A stretch of 37,203 nt of DNA from Omnitrophica bacterium GWA2_41_15 (GTDB taxonomy: Bacteria > Omnitrophota > Gorgyraeia > Gygaellales > Profunditerraquicolaceae). A program made the position numbers and the translations under genes. The stretch covers positions 26,210-63,412 of the forward strand of contig CAKKSP010000003.1 of assembly GCA_919902045.1 (NCBI GenBank), read 5' to 3'. Position 1 is the first letter of the stretch. Each line of letters starts with the position of its first letter. Below, one piece after another: positions 1 through 8,240 of the stretch. The notes beneath the pieces are model-generated. The model did not search any database. It saw nothing but the letters and a program-made list of their open reading frames with translations, and had not been told where the DNA came from.

Positions 1-4
1 GTTT

Positions 5-1954
5 ATGCATTATAATGTTTTGCATATGGCTCAATACGAACTTAACCTCCGCGACTACTGGCAGATAATCCGCAAGCGACAGACTGTTATAATCGCAGTT
101 TCTCTTGCTACTTTTTTTTCCGTATTTTTTTATACCGCTATGCAGGTCCCGCTTTATCAGGCTTCTTCATCGGTTGAATGGATGGAGCGTAAAACCTTGG
201 GAAGTATGCTTACAGAACTTGTGGTTGCCAGTTCCAATGACCCGTTATTAACCCAGGCGCGGATTATTAACAGTTTGCCTATCTTAGAGAAAGTTGTGAT
301 TGAACTGGGTACGGTAAATAAAGATGTGCCTGAATCTGAAATTTCAGCAGCTGCTTTGGGTTTGCAGGCGGCAGTAACAACAGAAGTTGTAAGAGATACA
401 AATATTATTCGTATTGATGTTGCGCTTCCGGTTGCAAAAGATACCGCGGAAGTGGCTAATGAAATAGCAGAAGTTTATGTGCGCGAAAATATCCTTGACC
501 GAAATAAACAAAATCGCACTGTGCGTGAATTTATCGAGCGTCAGCTTGCGGAAATTAAACAGAAGCTTAGTGAGTCTGAAGAAAGTGTGGCAAGGTTTAA
601 AGAAACAGAAGCTCCTTCTGGTATTGCAATGCCTCTTGAAGGCCGGCTTGCGGATTTAGAAAAACAACATTCCGAACTTCTTCAACAGTATACCCCGTTA
701 TATCCTGTTGTAAAAAATGCCGAGGAGCAGATCAAGCAGATTAAAGAGCAGTTAAAAACACTTCCTTCTAAAGAACTTGATTATGTGCGCCTTACAAGAG
801 AAACAGAGATAAATTCTAAGCTTTATCGTGAGCTTAAAGATAAACTTGAGGGAGCCAGAATTGCAGAGGCAGAAAAAATTGAAGAGGCAAGTATAGTTGA
901 CAGGGCAATAGTGCCTACTGCTCCTGTGGGGCAAAATAAAGCGCTGAATTATTTCCTTGGCATTGCCATGGGCCTGCTTCTTGGCCTTAGCTCTGCTTTT
1001 ATCGTTGAACAACTTGATACTTCTATCGGGACCATAGAAGACGTGGAAGGATATTTAAAAACTCCTTCTTTGGGGATCATACCTTATCTGCGTGTTAAGG
1101 GAGAGAAAAATAAAAATTTAATTGAAAAATTTTTCCCGCATAAAGTTAGCTATGAGGAAAAATACGCGCGTTTGCGTAAACAGCTTTTAGTTTACTACTC
1201 TGCATCTTCTCCGATTTTTGAAGCATACAGGATCCTGCGCACAAATATTCAACGGGAAGTTTTTAAAGAAGAGATCAAAGGAAAGGTCCTGCTTTTTGCC
1301 AGCTCCGGGCCCGAAGAAGGCAAATCTATCACTGTATCTAATCTGGCGATTGCTATGGCTCAGGGCGGGTTAAAGACTGTTATAGTTGATGCGGATATGC
1401 GGCGTTCCACGATCCATAAGATCTTTGGTTTAAAAAACCGTGAACCCGGGCTTTCTGATGTATTAAGCGGGACAGTAAAGATTGAAGATGCTTTAAGATC
1501 TTTTACTGATATCTTAATGGGCGACTTAGGTTTTGATGATGTGTTAAAAGTTGCCGGCCTTGATAACTTAAGTATATTAACCAGCGGCGCTTCGTTACTT
1601 TCTCCGGCAGAGTTATTAGGCAGCCATGAGATGGATTCATTACTTAAGAGTTTAAAAAATAAATTTGACTTGGTGCTTGTAGATTCGCCTCCTGTTTTAG
1701 CGGTAGCAGATGCGGTAATTCTTGCCCCGCGCATGGATGGGGCAATATTAGTTTATCGCGTAGGTAAGAGCGCGCGTTCCGTGCTAGGCAGGGCAAAGAC
1801 GCAGCTTACTGAATCCGGAGCGCAAGTAAAAGGCGTGGTCCTCAATAATATTTCACCTGAGATAGAGATGCGTTACAGTTATTATTATCAAAATAAAAGT
1901 TATGGTAAATATTATGGGGAGAAGAAAGAGGAGCAAAAAGAGAGAAAAAAATAA
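5..1954 (+). CDS. Wzc-type polysaccharide co-polymerase / bacterial tyrosine autokinase
   Basis: This is an inner-membrane protein that in its family controls chain length and export of surface polysaccharide and autophosphorylates on tyrosine. The N-terminal Wzz/GumC part has a first membrane helix at about residues 27-48, a charged coiled coil (about 180-300) and a second helix at about 313-336. The cytoplasmic kinase domain carries a Walker A loop (SGPEEGKS, about 432-440), a Walker A' motif (VIVDADMRR, about 458-467) and a Walker B motif (LVLVDSPP, about 558-566). It ends in a tyrosine cluster (RYSYYYQNKSYGKYY), the usual autophosphorylation tail. The 649-residue length is normal for a fused Wzc. 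The ATG at 5 opens the ORF, but the in-frame ATG at 26 (MAQYELNLRDYW) is the better start, because family members begin just before this segment and a TATAAT lies at 11-16. Its neighbour is an ExeA-type ATPase, as in many exopolysaccharide clusters. Confidence 0.9.
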   Translation: MHYNVLHMAQYELNLRDYWQIIRKRQTVIIAVSLATFFSVFFYTAMQVPLYQASSSVEWMERKTLGSMLTELVVASSNDPLLTQARIINSLPILEKVVIELGTVNKDVPESEISAAALGLQAAVTTEVVRDTNIIRIDVALPVAKDTAEVANEIAEVYVRENILDRNKQNRTVREFIERQLAEIKQKLSESEESVARFKETEAPSGIAMPLEGRLADLEKQHSELLQQYTPLYPVVKNAEEQIKQIKEQLKTLPSKELDYVRLTRETEINSKLYRELKDKLEGARIAEAEKIEEASIVDRAIVPTAPVGQNKALNYFLGIAMGLLLGLSSAFIVEQLDTSIGTIEDVEGYLKTPSLGIIPYLRVKGEKNKNLIEKFFPHKVSYEEKYARLRKQLLVYYSASSPIFEAYRILRTNIQREVFKEEIKGKVLLFASSGPEEGKSITVSNLAIAMAQGGLKTVIVDADMRRSTIHKIFGLKNREPGLSDVLSGTVKIEDALRSFTDILMGDLGFDDVLKVAGLDNLSILTSGASLLSPAELLGSHEMDSLLKSLKNKFDLVLVDSPPVLAVADAVILAPRMDGAILVYRVGKSARSVLGRAKTQLTESGAQVKGVVLNNISPEIEMRYSYYYQNKSYGKYYGEKKEEQKERKK

Positions 1955-1985
1955 ATTAAATTTTCTCCTAACTCGTTGATATCTC

Positions 1986-2013
1986 TTGACAACTGAGAGA
2001 GCTATAGTATATT
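1986..2013 (+). promoter_or_regulatory. Putative sigma70 promoter for the ExeA-type ATPase
   Basis: A perfect TTGACA at 1986-1991 is followed after 16 bp by TATATT at 2008-2013. Transcription would start around 2020, almost on the ATG at 2022. No Shine-Dalgarno sequence precedes that ATG, so the transcript may be leaderless. Confidence 0.55.
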
Positions 2014-2021
2014 AAAATCAA

Positions 2022-2855
2022 ATGTACGAAGAATACTGGAAGTTAAAAGAGAAGCCTTTTGAGAATACGCCGGATTCGCGTTTTTTCTTTTGTTCGCCTG
2101 AACATGAGGAAGCGCTGATGCGGCTTCTTTATTCTGTGGAGGAGCGTAAAGGAAGCGCTATGCTTTCCGGTGAATACGGAAGCGGGAAAACCCTGCTTAG
2201 CCGCGTGATTTACGGAAAACTTATGCAGCAGGAAGAGGCGTATAAAGTAGCATTAATTGTCAATCCTGCGATTCCGGTGCTTGAGCTTTTAGGTGAAATT
2301 GTCTATCAGTTGGGTGGTGAAAATTCCGCTGCTGACCGGAAAATAGATATTTTACGCAGCCTGAATGAGATCCTTTTTCAGACTGCCAAAGAAGGCAAAC
2401 ATACCGTGGTAATAGTTGATGAATCGCAGGTTATAGCCGATGAGTCTGTGTTTGAAGAGTTACGCCTGCTTTTAAATTTCCAGCTTAATGAGCGTTTTTT
2501 GCTTACACTGCTTTTGCTGGGCCAGCCGGAGCTAAGAGAAAAAATTGATCGTATTCCTCAATTTAGACAGCGCCTTGCTTTACGTTTTCATCTTACTACG
2601 CTTAAACCTGATGAAGTGCGTAGTTATATTGAACACCGCCTGCGCGTTGCAGGAAGGCAGGATAATATGTTTTCCGATGGGGTTTATCGTTTAATTTACG
2701 AGCATTCTCAAGGGGTACCGCGGCAGATCAATAATTTATGTGATTTAAGTTTAGTTATTGGTATGGGCAGGAAAGTTAATATTATTGATGAGCAAATAAT
2801 TAGCGATGTGGTTAAAGATATGTTTTATCACCAGGAAGCTATAGCAAATGGTTAG
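2022..2855 (+). CDS. ExeA/GspA-like AAA ATPase
   Basis: This is a soluble P-loop ATPase of the ExeA/GspA family, 277 residues long. The N-terminus (MYEEYWKLKEKPFENTPD) is the family hallmark. Walker A is GEYGSGKT at about 50-57, Walker B is VVIVDESQ at about 129-136, and the sensor/arginine region is RQRLALRF. The C-terminus has the typical winged segment (GVPRQINNLCDLSL). There is no membrane helix or peptidoglycan-binding domain, so it is the short form. In exosortase or exopolysaccharide clusters such ATPases sit directly after the tyrosine kinase, and that is the arrangement here. No exosortase is visible in the window. Its exact role in secretion or polysaccharide assembly is inferred from context. 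It overlaps the next gene by 8 bp, which indicates co-transcription. Confidence 0.85.
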   Translation: MYEEYWKLKEKPFENTPDSRFFFCSPEHEEALMRLLYSVEERKGSAMLSGEYGSGKTLLSRVIYGKLMQQEEAYKVALIVNPAIPVLELLGEIVYQLGGENSAADRKIDILRSLNEILFQTAKEGKHTVVIVDESQVIADESVFEELRLLLNFQLNERFLLTLLLLGQPELREKIDRIPQFRQRLALRFHLTTLKPDEVRSYIEHRLRVAGRQDNMFSDGVYRLIYEHSQGVPRQINNLCDLSLVIGMGRKVNIIDEQIISDVVKDMFYHQEAIANG

Positions 2856-3957
2856 AATATCCGATATTCTTAGAAAAAAACCAGAGCCAGAACCAGAGCC
2901 TTCCAAAGAGCCCAAAAAAGAAGAAATAAAGGCTCCTTTGCAAGATAATTCCGGGAGCGAAGAAGCAAAAGAGATAAAAGCTAATCCTGTGGAGGCTCAG
3001 GCGCCGCAGATGCAGATTGCGCAGGCTATGAAAGAGCTTGAGCCGGATATGAGCCGCTCTCAGAATTTATATGGCCGCGGGATTGTATTGATCGAAAAAT
3101 TGCTTAATGATATTCAGAATGCCAAGGATATTGATATTCTGCCGGTGCGGGCGTTTGTTGATGAAGTAGTCAATTCTTTTATTCTGGGCGATAAAACACT
3201 ACTTATAATTTTTCATGAAGATTTAATTAAGGATGATTATCTTCCTTATCATATGTTAAATGTTATGCTTATGTCAACGGCGATGGGCTTAAAGTTTGGT
3301 TATAATAAATCGCGCTTAGATGATCTGGGCCTAGCAGCTTTTTTGCATGATGTGGGAATGACAAAATTAAGGGGGATAGTTAATTCTCCGCGTTTTCTTT
3401 CCGACGCAGAATATGGTAAAGTTAAGGAGCACACGCTTTACAGTGAGCAGATGCTTTCTCAGGTGAAAGATATGCCGGCATCTGTGCTTGAGGCGGTCAG
3501 GCAGCAACATGAACATTCTGACGGAAAAGGTTATCCTCAAGGGCTGCGTGGCCAGGAGATCTGTGAGTTTGCCAGAATAATTTCTACTGTTGATATGTAT
3601 GAAGCGCTTACGCATCGGCGCGCTTACCGGCAACAGCTCGCTCCGTATGAAGCGATTAAAGAGATGCTTACTACCAGTAACGCTCTTTTAGACCACAGGA
3701 TTTTTAAGATGTTGATTAATATCGTAGGAGTTTATCCGGTTGGTTCTTATGCCGAGCTTAATACCGGAGAGGTTGCTAAAGTTATGGCGCCTAATGATGA
3801 TTTTCCGCTTCGGCCTGTAGTAAATATTATTTTTGACGCAAATCGTAATACTCTTGCGCAATCGAGAATTATTAATTTGGCCCGGCAGTTTAATGTGAAT
3901 ATTAAGAGGCCGCTATCAGGGGAAGAAGTATCGCGGCTTGCGCGCGGCGCCGGTTAA
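2848..3957 (+). CDS. HD-GYP domain protein (probable c-di-GMP phosphodiesterase)
   Basis: Residues 1-60 are a low-complexity Pro/Glu/Lys linker (EPEPEPSKEP). An HD-GYP domain follows, with the HD pair H167-D168 (AFLHDVGM), a later His (VKEHTLYSEQML), and the GYP signature QHEHSDGKGYP at 220-230. The ARIISTVDMYEALTHRRAYR segment is also typical. The canonical signature starts HHE; here the first His is Gln, so metal binding may be altered. The family hydrolyses c-di-GMP to pGpG or GMP. The roughly 80-residue C-terminal extension (PVGSYAELNTGEVAKVMAPN) recurs in the degenerate paralogue at 13555-14331. The gene overlaps the ATPase gene by 8 bp, which suggests it lowers c-di-GMP in the same surface-polysaccharide module. 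Confidence 0.88.
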   Translation: MVRISDILRKKPEPEPEPSKEPKKEEIKAPLQDNSGSEEAKEIKANPVEAQAPQMQIAQAMKELEPDMSRSQNLYGRGIVLIEKLLNDIQNAKDIDILPVRAFVDEVVNSFILGDKTLLIIFHEDLIKDDYLPYHMLNVMLMSTAMGLKFGYNKSRLDDLGLAAFLHDVGMTKLRGIVNSPRFLSDAEYGKVKEHTLYSEQMLSQVKDMPASVLEAVRQQHEHSDGKGYPQGLRGQEICEFARIISTVDMYEALTHRRAYRQQLAPYEAIKEMLTTSNALLDHRIFKMLINIVGVYPVGSYAELNTGEVAKVMAPNDDFPLRPVVNIIFDANRNTLAQSRIINLARQFNVNIKRPLSGEEVSRLARGAG

Positions 3958-3971
3958 CGTGGAGGTAGGGT

Positions 3972-4142
3972 ATGAAAGACTTACCCGTAGTTTTAATTGC
4001 GTTGGCAGCAGTGTTGGTGGTGGTAGCATTATTTTCGCGGTTGAGCTTGCAGATGGTCGGTGGTATTGAATCGCGTGCTATGGTTGGGCTTGCGGCAATT
4101 TTACTGCTTTTTGCCATTGCTATCCAGGGCTTAAAGAAATAA
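3972..4142 (+). CDS. Small two-helix membrane protein, unknown function
   Basis: This 56-residue ORF is absent from the supplied track. It starts at ATG 3972 behind a good Shine-Dalgarno (GGAGG at 3961-3965) and ends at TAA 4140-4142. The translation has a hydrophobic helix at about residues 5-18 (VVLIALAAVLVVVALF), a short polar loop (GGIESRAM) and a second helix (VGLAAILLLFAIAIQG) ending in KK. It lies 14 bp after the HD-GYP gene and probably belongs to the same transcript. I do not recognise the family. A small membrane component or modulator is possible but unsupported. Confidence 0.6.
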   Translation: MKDLPVVLIALAAVLVVVALFSRLSLQMVGGIESRAMVGLAAILLLFAIAIQGLKK

Positions 4143-4186
4143 GTTAAGTTTTTTGTCCAGCCCGTTAGCTTATTCCGTTAATTAAT

Positions 4187-6100
4187 ATGGTAAAAAATAT
4201 CAGGATCGCAGAAAAAATTATTATCAGGGTACTGCCGATTTTTGTATTCAGCCTTATTTTAATTATAGCCGTTGAATTACATGATCGGTTAAGTTCTTCG
4301 CATAAACAGGAAATCAGCAAAGTAGAGATGGTAATTAAAACGCTTGAAATAAGCACGACGAATGATTACCTTGCTCATGATTTTGGCGCGCTTCAGGAAT
4401 ACGCGAAAAAATTTCTGCGCTGGAAAGAGGTGAAATACCTTTATTTTCAGGATAGGCAAGGTAAGGTTATCGGCTCAAGCAATCCGGAAATGATAGGAAA
4501 GACGATTAGTAATCCTTCCATCCTTAAACTTTCTCTGCAAAATAAGGAATACGATGTTTTTGACCGGCCCAACCATACCTATGAAGGGATAATCAAAGTA
4601 ACATCAGGCGATACTTTATTAGGTTTTATCGTGGCGGGTTTTGATCATTCCTGGGTATATTCTGCGATTGTTAAATTTTCCGTTCTGATTGTGTTTTTGG
4701 GGATAGTTTTTGTGCTTTTTTTGGCGTATACAGTTTACTTGTTTATTAATCGGTTGGTTACCTTGCCATTAAACAAAATAGTCGAAGGGTTTTGCGCTAT
4801 AAGCCAGGGAAATTTTGACTATGATCTTAAAGTTGATTCTGAAGATGAAATCGGAAGATTGTCAGGCGGCTTTGTTCAAATGGCTAAAATCCTTAAAAAC
4901 TCTTGCAAGGATATGGAAGCGTATAACAGCGAGCTTGAGGCGCGAGTGCAGGAGCGCACTCAGCGCATTGTTGATACCACTACGATGCTTAATGCCGTTA
5001 CAGATAATGTTACTGAAGGGCTGATGCTTATAGATAAGGACTGTAATGTGCATTGGGTAAATAAAAAAGCCGTGGAATTATCTAAAGGAAAGGATGAGCG
5101 TGAGCTTATTGGCTTAAAATGCCATCAACTTTCGCATCATTTTGACCGGCCATGCAATGAAATGGGGGAGGATTGTCCTTTATTTGATGCTACTGATATG
5201 CATAAACCTACAAGCCTTTTGCATCGCCATCTGGGGGCTGATAATGAGGTATCTTATGTGCAAGTTTCCGTGGTCCCGCTTTTTGATGAAAAAGGTAATA
5301 TTTGGATGTATTTGCATGAGGCTCTCGACGTGACTGATCGTGTTAAAGTAGAGAATAGCGTAAAAGACGCTTTTGAAAAACTACAAGCTACCCAGTCGCA
5401 GCTTGTGCAATCAGCAAAAATGGCAGCTCTAGGGCAACTTGCAGGAGGGGTAGCACATGAAATTAATAATCCTTTAACCGGAGTGCTTAATAATATCCAG
5501 TTGATTAAGATGGAGATGGATGATAAGGGATGCGATCCTCAAACTTTTAAAGAAATCTTGGATGTGGTTGAAGAGGCGGCAATGCGTTGTAAGCGTATCA
5601 CCACGGGGTTACTTGATTTTTCGCGTTCAGATAAGAAGAGTTATCAGCCTACTGATCTAAGCATGGTGGTAAAGAAAACAATCGATCTTGCAGGCCATGA
5701 TATGAAGTTAGATAATATTAAAATTGTTTCAGAGTTTGCTAGTAATCTACCTCCGATTTTAGCTGATGCCAACCAATTACAGCAGATATTCTTAAACCTA
5801 ATTAATAATGCCCGCTGGGCAGTAAAAGCAAAACCCGATGCGACGATCAGTGTAAAAACTTACGCATCAAGTTTTGATAAAACCGTGAATATCGAAATTT
5901 CTGATAACGGTTGCGGTATAGATAAAGAGCATTTAAAGCGTTTGTTTGAGCCGTTCTTTACAACTAAAAAACCGGGTGAAGGTACGGGGTTGGGGCTTTC
6001 CATTTGCTACGGAATAATTAAGGAACATCGTGGCACGGTGATGGTGAATTCTGAAGTGGGGCTTGGGACGACGTTTAAAATCACTTTTCCGCAAGTTTAG
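4187..6100 (+). CDS. Membrane sensor histidine kinase (sensor-HAMP-PAS-HisKA-HATPase)
   Basis: The 637-residue protein has a first membrane helix at about 12-30, a periplasmic sensor of about 125 residues resembling a single Cache domain, and a second helix at about 161-188. These are followed by HAMP (about 190-240), a coiled coil and a PAS domain (about 265-390). The PAS domain has a cysteine-rich stretch (KCHQLSHHFDRPCNEMGEDCPL) seen in some redox- or metal-responsive PAS kinases. The HisKA domain has phospho-acceptor H424 (GGVAHEINNPLTG). The catalytic domain shows an N box (NLINNARWA), G1 (DNGCGID) and G2 (GEGTGLGLSI). No dedicated receiver gene is adjacent; candidates lie 3-9 kb downstream. 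It has no Shine-Dalgarno, and the leader carries CCGTTAATTAATAT, which is shared with the kinase gene at 8241. Confidence 0.9.
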   Translation: MVKNIRIAEKIIIRVLPIFVFSLILIIAVELHDRLSSSHKQEISKVEMVIKTLEISTTNDYLAHDFGALQEYAKKFLRWKEVKYLYFQDRQGKVIGSSNPEMIGKTISNPSILKLSLQNKEYDVFDRPNHTYEGIIKVTSGDTLLGFIVAGFDHSWVYSAIVKFSVLIVFLGIVFVLFLAYTVYLFINRLVTLPLNKIVEGFCAISQGNFDYDLKVDSEDEIGRLSGGFVQMAKILKNSCKDMEAYNSELEARVQERTQRIVDTTTMLNAVTDNVTEGLMLIDKDCNVHWVNKKAVELSKGKDERELIGLKCHQLSHHFDRPCNEMGEDCPLFDATDMHKPTSLLHRHLGADNEVSYVQVSVVPLFDEKGNIWMYLHEALDVTDRVKVENSVKDAFEKLQATQSQLVQSAKMAALGQLAGGVAHEINNPLTGVLNNIQLIKMEMDDKGCDPQTFKEILDVVEEAAMRCKRITTGLLDFSRSDKKSYQPTDLSMVVKKTIDLAGHDMKLDNIKIVSEFASNLPPILADANQLQQIFLNLINNARWAVKAKPDATISVKTYASSFDKTVNIEISDNGCGIDKEHLKRLFEPFFTTKKPGEGTGLGLSICYGIIKEHRGTVMVNSEVGLGTTFKITFPQV

Positions 6101-6127
6101 CAATGGTTCAGTTCTTGGAAGTAACGT

Positions 6128-6203
6128 GTGTCTTTGCGAGGAGCGTTAGCGACGAAGCAATCACTTTTTTAGATTGCTTCGCAAAAAGCGCTCGCAATGA
6201 CAC
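6128..6203. repeat. Palindromic repeat with 13-bp ends (TGTCATTGCGAG type)
   Basis: The ends are GTGTCTTTGCGAG (6128-6140) and CTCGCAATGACAC (6191-6203), inverted with one mismatch. The inner arms GACGAAGCAATC and GATTGCTTCG also pair. This is the widespread small palindromic element family with ends reading TGTCATTGCGAG...CTCGCAATGACA, found in many bacterial genomes. It separates the kinase gene from the porin gene and could fold into a long hairpin in RNA. Confidence 0.8.
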
Positions 6204-6221
6204 TTTAAAAAAGGAGGCAAT

Positions 6222-7427
6222 ATGAGGCTATGGAAGTTATATGGGGTGGTTTTGCTGGGGGTTTTGATTGTCTATTCACCGGTATATGCCACCAATGGTT
6301 TTAAAACTATTGGCGTAGGCGCGATTAACCGGGCAATGGGCGGAGCAGGAGTAGCAGCGCCTCAGGATGCTAATGCTATGGTGATCAATCCTGCAGGGAT
6401 GACAGAATTAGAAAATCGCATGGATATTAGTATTGATATGCATAAAACTACAGCGCATATGGATACTACGGGTACGTATGGTAATACTGCCGCAGGCAAG
6501 CAAAAAAGCGGACGCGACCCAAGCTTTATTCCTACTTTTGGGTTAGTGCATAAGTTAAAAGACTCTTCTGTTACTTTAGGCGCAGGCTTATTTGGTTTAG
6601 CCGGATGTGGTGTGGATTATGAAAAATCACGCGTAGGTTCAGGTTTTACTTCAAATGAATTTGATAAATATACGGATTACAAATTTATGACCTTGAGTTC
6701 AGGCCTCGCTTATAAAGTAGATGAAAAATTGTCTTTGGGTTTAGCTGCAAATCTTGATTATTCTACTTTTAGGTCAGATGTAGCTGATAGTTCATTTGCT
6801 GAGACTAGAGGTATTAGAAGGGTTGATCAGGCTTTTGGAGGTGGTTTTGTTTTAGGAGCGCTCTATAAGCTTAATCAGGAACTTTCGCTTGGTTTATGTT
6901 ATACCAGCCGTCAGTGGATGCAGGAGTTTGCTAAATATCAGGATGTTGTGCCGCGGCTTGATATGCCGCAGGAGTTGGTAGTTGGCGTTGGATATAAGTT
7001 GTCAGATAAATGGCTTTGGGCCTTTGATTTTAAATGGCTTGATTGGAACTCTGTAAGTACTCTCCGTGAGCAGCCGGCTGAAGGCGGATTTGGCTGGCGC
7101 GATCAGTATGTTTATTGTTTAGGAAATCAATACCAGCTTACGGATAAGGTCGCTTTAAGAATGGGTTATAATTATGGTAGGTCAGCTATTCCAAATGATA
7201 AGGTATTTGCTAATGCATTATTTCCGGCAGTTACCGAGCATCATGCAGGTATCGGTATAGGAGTTAATACTTCTAAAGATTCGCAGCTTAGCTTTGCTTT
7301 TGATCATGGTTTTAAAAATAGTATGGAAGATACCGGTTTAGGAGATAGCTATAGCATAAACGGCAAAGGTACAAAAATCGATTTAACATGTAATGCGTTT
7401 GTTTTAGAGTGGAGTAAGGTGTTTTAA
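6222..7427 (+). CDS. OmpP1/FadL/TodX-family outer-membrane porin
   Basis: The signal peptide at about 1-23 (LYGVVLLGVLIVYSPVYA) is followed at once by the FadL hallmark TNGFKTIGVGAINRAMGGAG and then DANAMVINPAGM. The remainder alternates hydrophobic and polar residues in beta-strand fashion and ends in aromatic residues (VLEWSKVF), as expected for a 14-strand barrel inserted by BAM. The family passes hydrophobic compounds such as long-chain fatty acids or aromatics across the outer membrane. At 401 residues it is slightly shorter than E. coli FadL. A Shine-Dalgarno (AAGGAGG) precedes the ATG. The acyl-CoA dehydrogenase operon at 16881 could use a fatty-acid substrate, but no direct link is visible. 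Repeats flank the gene on both sides. Confidence 0.88.
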   Translation: MRLWKLYGVVLLGVLIVYSPVYATNGFKTIGVGAINRAMGGAGVAAPQDANAMVINPAGMTELENRMDISIDMHKTTAHMDTTGTYGNTAAGKQKSGRDPSFIPTFGLVHKLKDSSVTLGAGLFGLAGCGVDYEKSRVGSGFTSNEFDKYTDYKFMTLSSGLAYKVDEKLSLGLAANLDYSTFRSDVADSSFAETRGIRRVDQAFGGGFVLGALYKLNQELSLGLCYTSRQWMQEFAKYQDVVPRLDMPQELVVGVGYKLSDKWLWAFDFKWLDWNSVSTLREQPAEGGFGWRDQYVYCLGNQYQLTDKVALRMGYNYGRSAIPNDKVFANALFPAVTEHHAGIGIGVNTSKDSQLSFAFDHGFKNSMEDTGLGDSYSINGKGTKIDLTCNAFVLEWSKVF

Positions 7428-7438
7428 ATATAACGTCT

Positions 7439-7481
7439 GGGACATTTCTTAACAAGTAATTTGCCTGTTAAGAAATGTCCC
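7439..7481. repeat. GGGACATTTCTTAACA palindromic element, copy 1
   Basis: This 43-bp element has perfect 16-bp inverted arms (GGGACATTTCTTAACA at 7439-7454, TGTTAAGAAATGTCCC at 7466-7481). Copy 34260-34302 is nearly identical when read on the opposite strand. It lies 11 bp after the porin stop and may act as a 3' hairpin. It resembles REP-type elements mobilised by RAYT transposases, but no such transposase is in the window. Confidence 0.85.
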
Positions 7482-7512
7482 TAAAGTAGCCTATAGAATT
7501 GGAGGTGAACAT

Positions 7513-7737
7513 ATGTCAGATATTAAACTTGATGTAAAAGGCTTTAGCTGTCCGATGCCGATTGTGCGGGTTTCACAGGAGATGCGTAAGCTTATTCCGG
7601 GGCAGACCATTGAGGTTCAAGCTGATGATCCTGCTTTTGAAGAAGATATTAAGGCGTATTGTCAGATGACCAATAATATTTTAGAAGAGTTCACTAAATC
7701 CGGCGGCGTACTTATTGCCCGGTTAAAAAAGGTATAA
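7513..7737 (+). CDS. TusA/SirA-family sulfurtransferase-like protein
   Basis: This small cytoplasmic protein of 74 residues has the TusA fold signature DVKGFSCPMPIVRVSQEMRK. The catalytic cysteine in the CPMP motif (Cys14) carries persulfide sulfur in this family. TADDPAFEEDI-type wording (here QADDPAFEEDIKAYC) is also characteristic. Family members pass sulfur to tRNA, molybdenum-cofactor or dissimilatory sulfur partners. It has a strong Shine-Dalgarno (GGAGGTG) and is followed 3 bp later by a DsrE-family gene, so the pair probably forms a sulfur or redox relay. It sits between two histidine kinase genes, hinting at signalling use; that is inference. Confidence 0.88.
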   Translation: MSDIKLDVKGFSCPMPIVRVSQEMRKLIPGQTIEVQADDPAFEEDIKAYCQMTNNILEEFTKSGGVLIARLKKV

Positions 7738-7740
7738 ATT

Positions 7741-8223
7741 ATGAATGAAAAAAAAGATGGAAAAACATTTATTGTTTTTAGTAGTGATTTAGATAAAGTA
7801 TTGGCAGCGTTTAACCTGGCAGTAGGTTCTGCTTCTATGGGGTTTCCTGTGACGATGTATTTTACTTTTTGGGGATTGTCGGTTTTACGTAAAGAAAATC
7901 ATCAACCTGTGAAAAAGAGCATCATCGACCATTGTATTGGTTTTATGCTTCCTAAGGGGGAAAGCGGCCTGGTTTTTTCTAAGATGAATTATTTTGGAAT
8001 GGGAACCTGGATGATGAAAATCCTGATGCGCAAAAGAAACCTTACAATGCTGCCTGAGCTGATGAAAGTGGCTAAAGAGATGAATGTAAATATTATTGCC
8101 TGTGATATGGCAATGAAGATGATGGGAATAAAAAAAGAAGAGCTGATTGACGGTATTACTTTCGGAGGAGTTGCCGCTTACCTTAAAATTTCCCAGGAAG
8201 CAGATTTAAACCTTTTTATTTAA
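7741..8223 (+). CDS. DsrE/DsrF-like (DrsE superfamily) protein
   Basis: The 160-residue protein begins KTFIVFSSDLDKVLAAFNLAVGSASMGF, the alpha/beta start of the large DsrE/F-like family that often follows tusA. It has a conserved cysteine in NIIACDMAMKMMG (about residue 120) and the C-terminal EELIDGITFGGVAAYLKIS segment. Members are thought to accept or donate persulfide with TusA and are sometimes membrane-associated through the Met/aromatic-rich middle (VTMYFTFWGLSVLRK). It lies 3 bp after tusA and 17 bp before the next kinase gene, so all three are probably one transcript. The biochemical role is inferred from the family. Confidence 0.82.
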   Translation: MNEKKDGKTFIVFSSDLDKVLAAFNLAVGSASMGFPVTMYFTFWGLSVLRKENHQPVKKSIIDHCIGFMLPKGESGLVFSKMNYFGMGTWMMKILMRKRNLTMLPELMKVAKEMNVNIIACDMAMKMMGIKKEELIDGITFGGVAAYLKISQEADLNLFI

Positions 8224-8240
8224 CCCGTTAATTAATATAT

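Noticed and set aside
1360-1734. Antisense ORFs such as 1360-1734, 11469-11987 and 28270-28665
   Set aside because: They are mirror-frame shadows of strongly conserved coding regions, with serine/threonine-rich low-complexity translations and no recognisable family.
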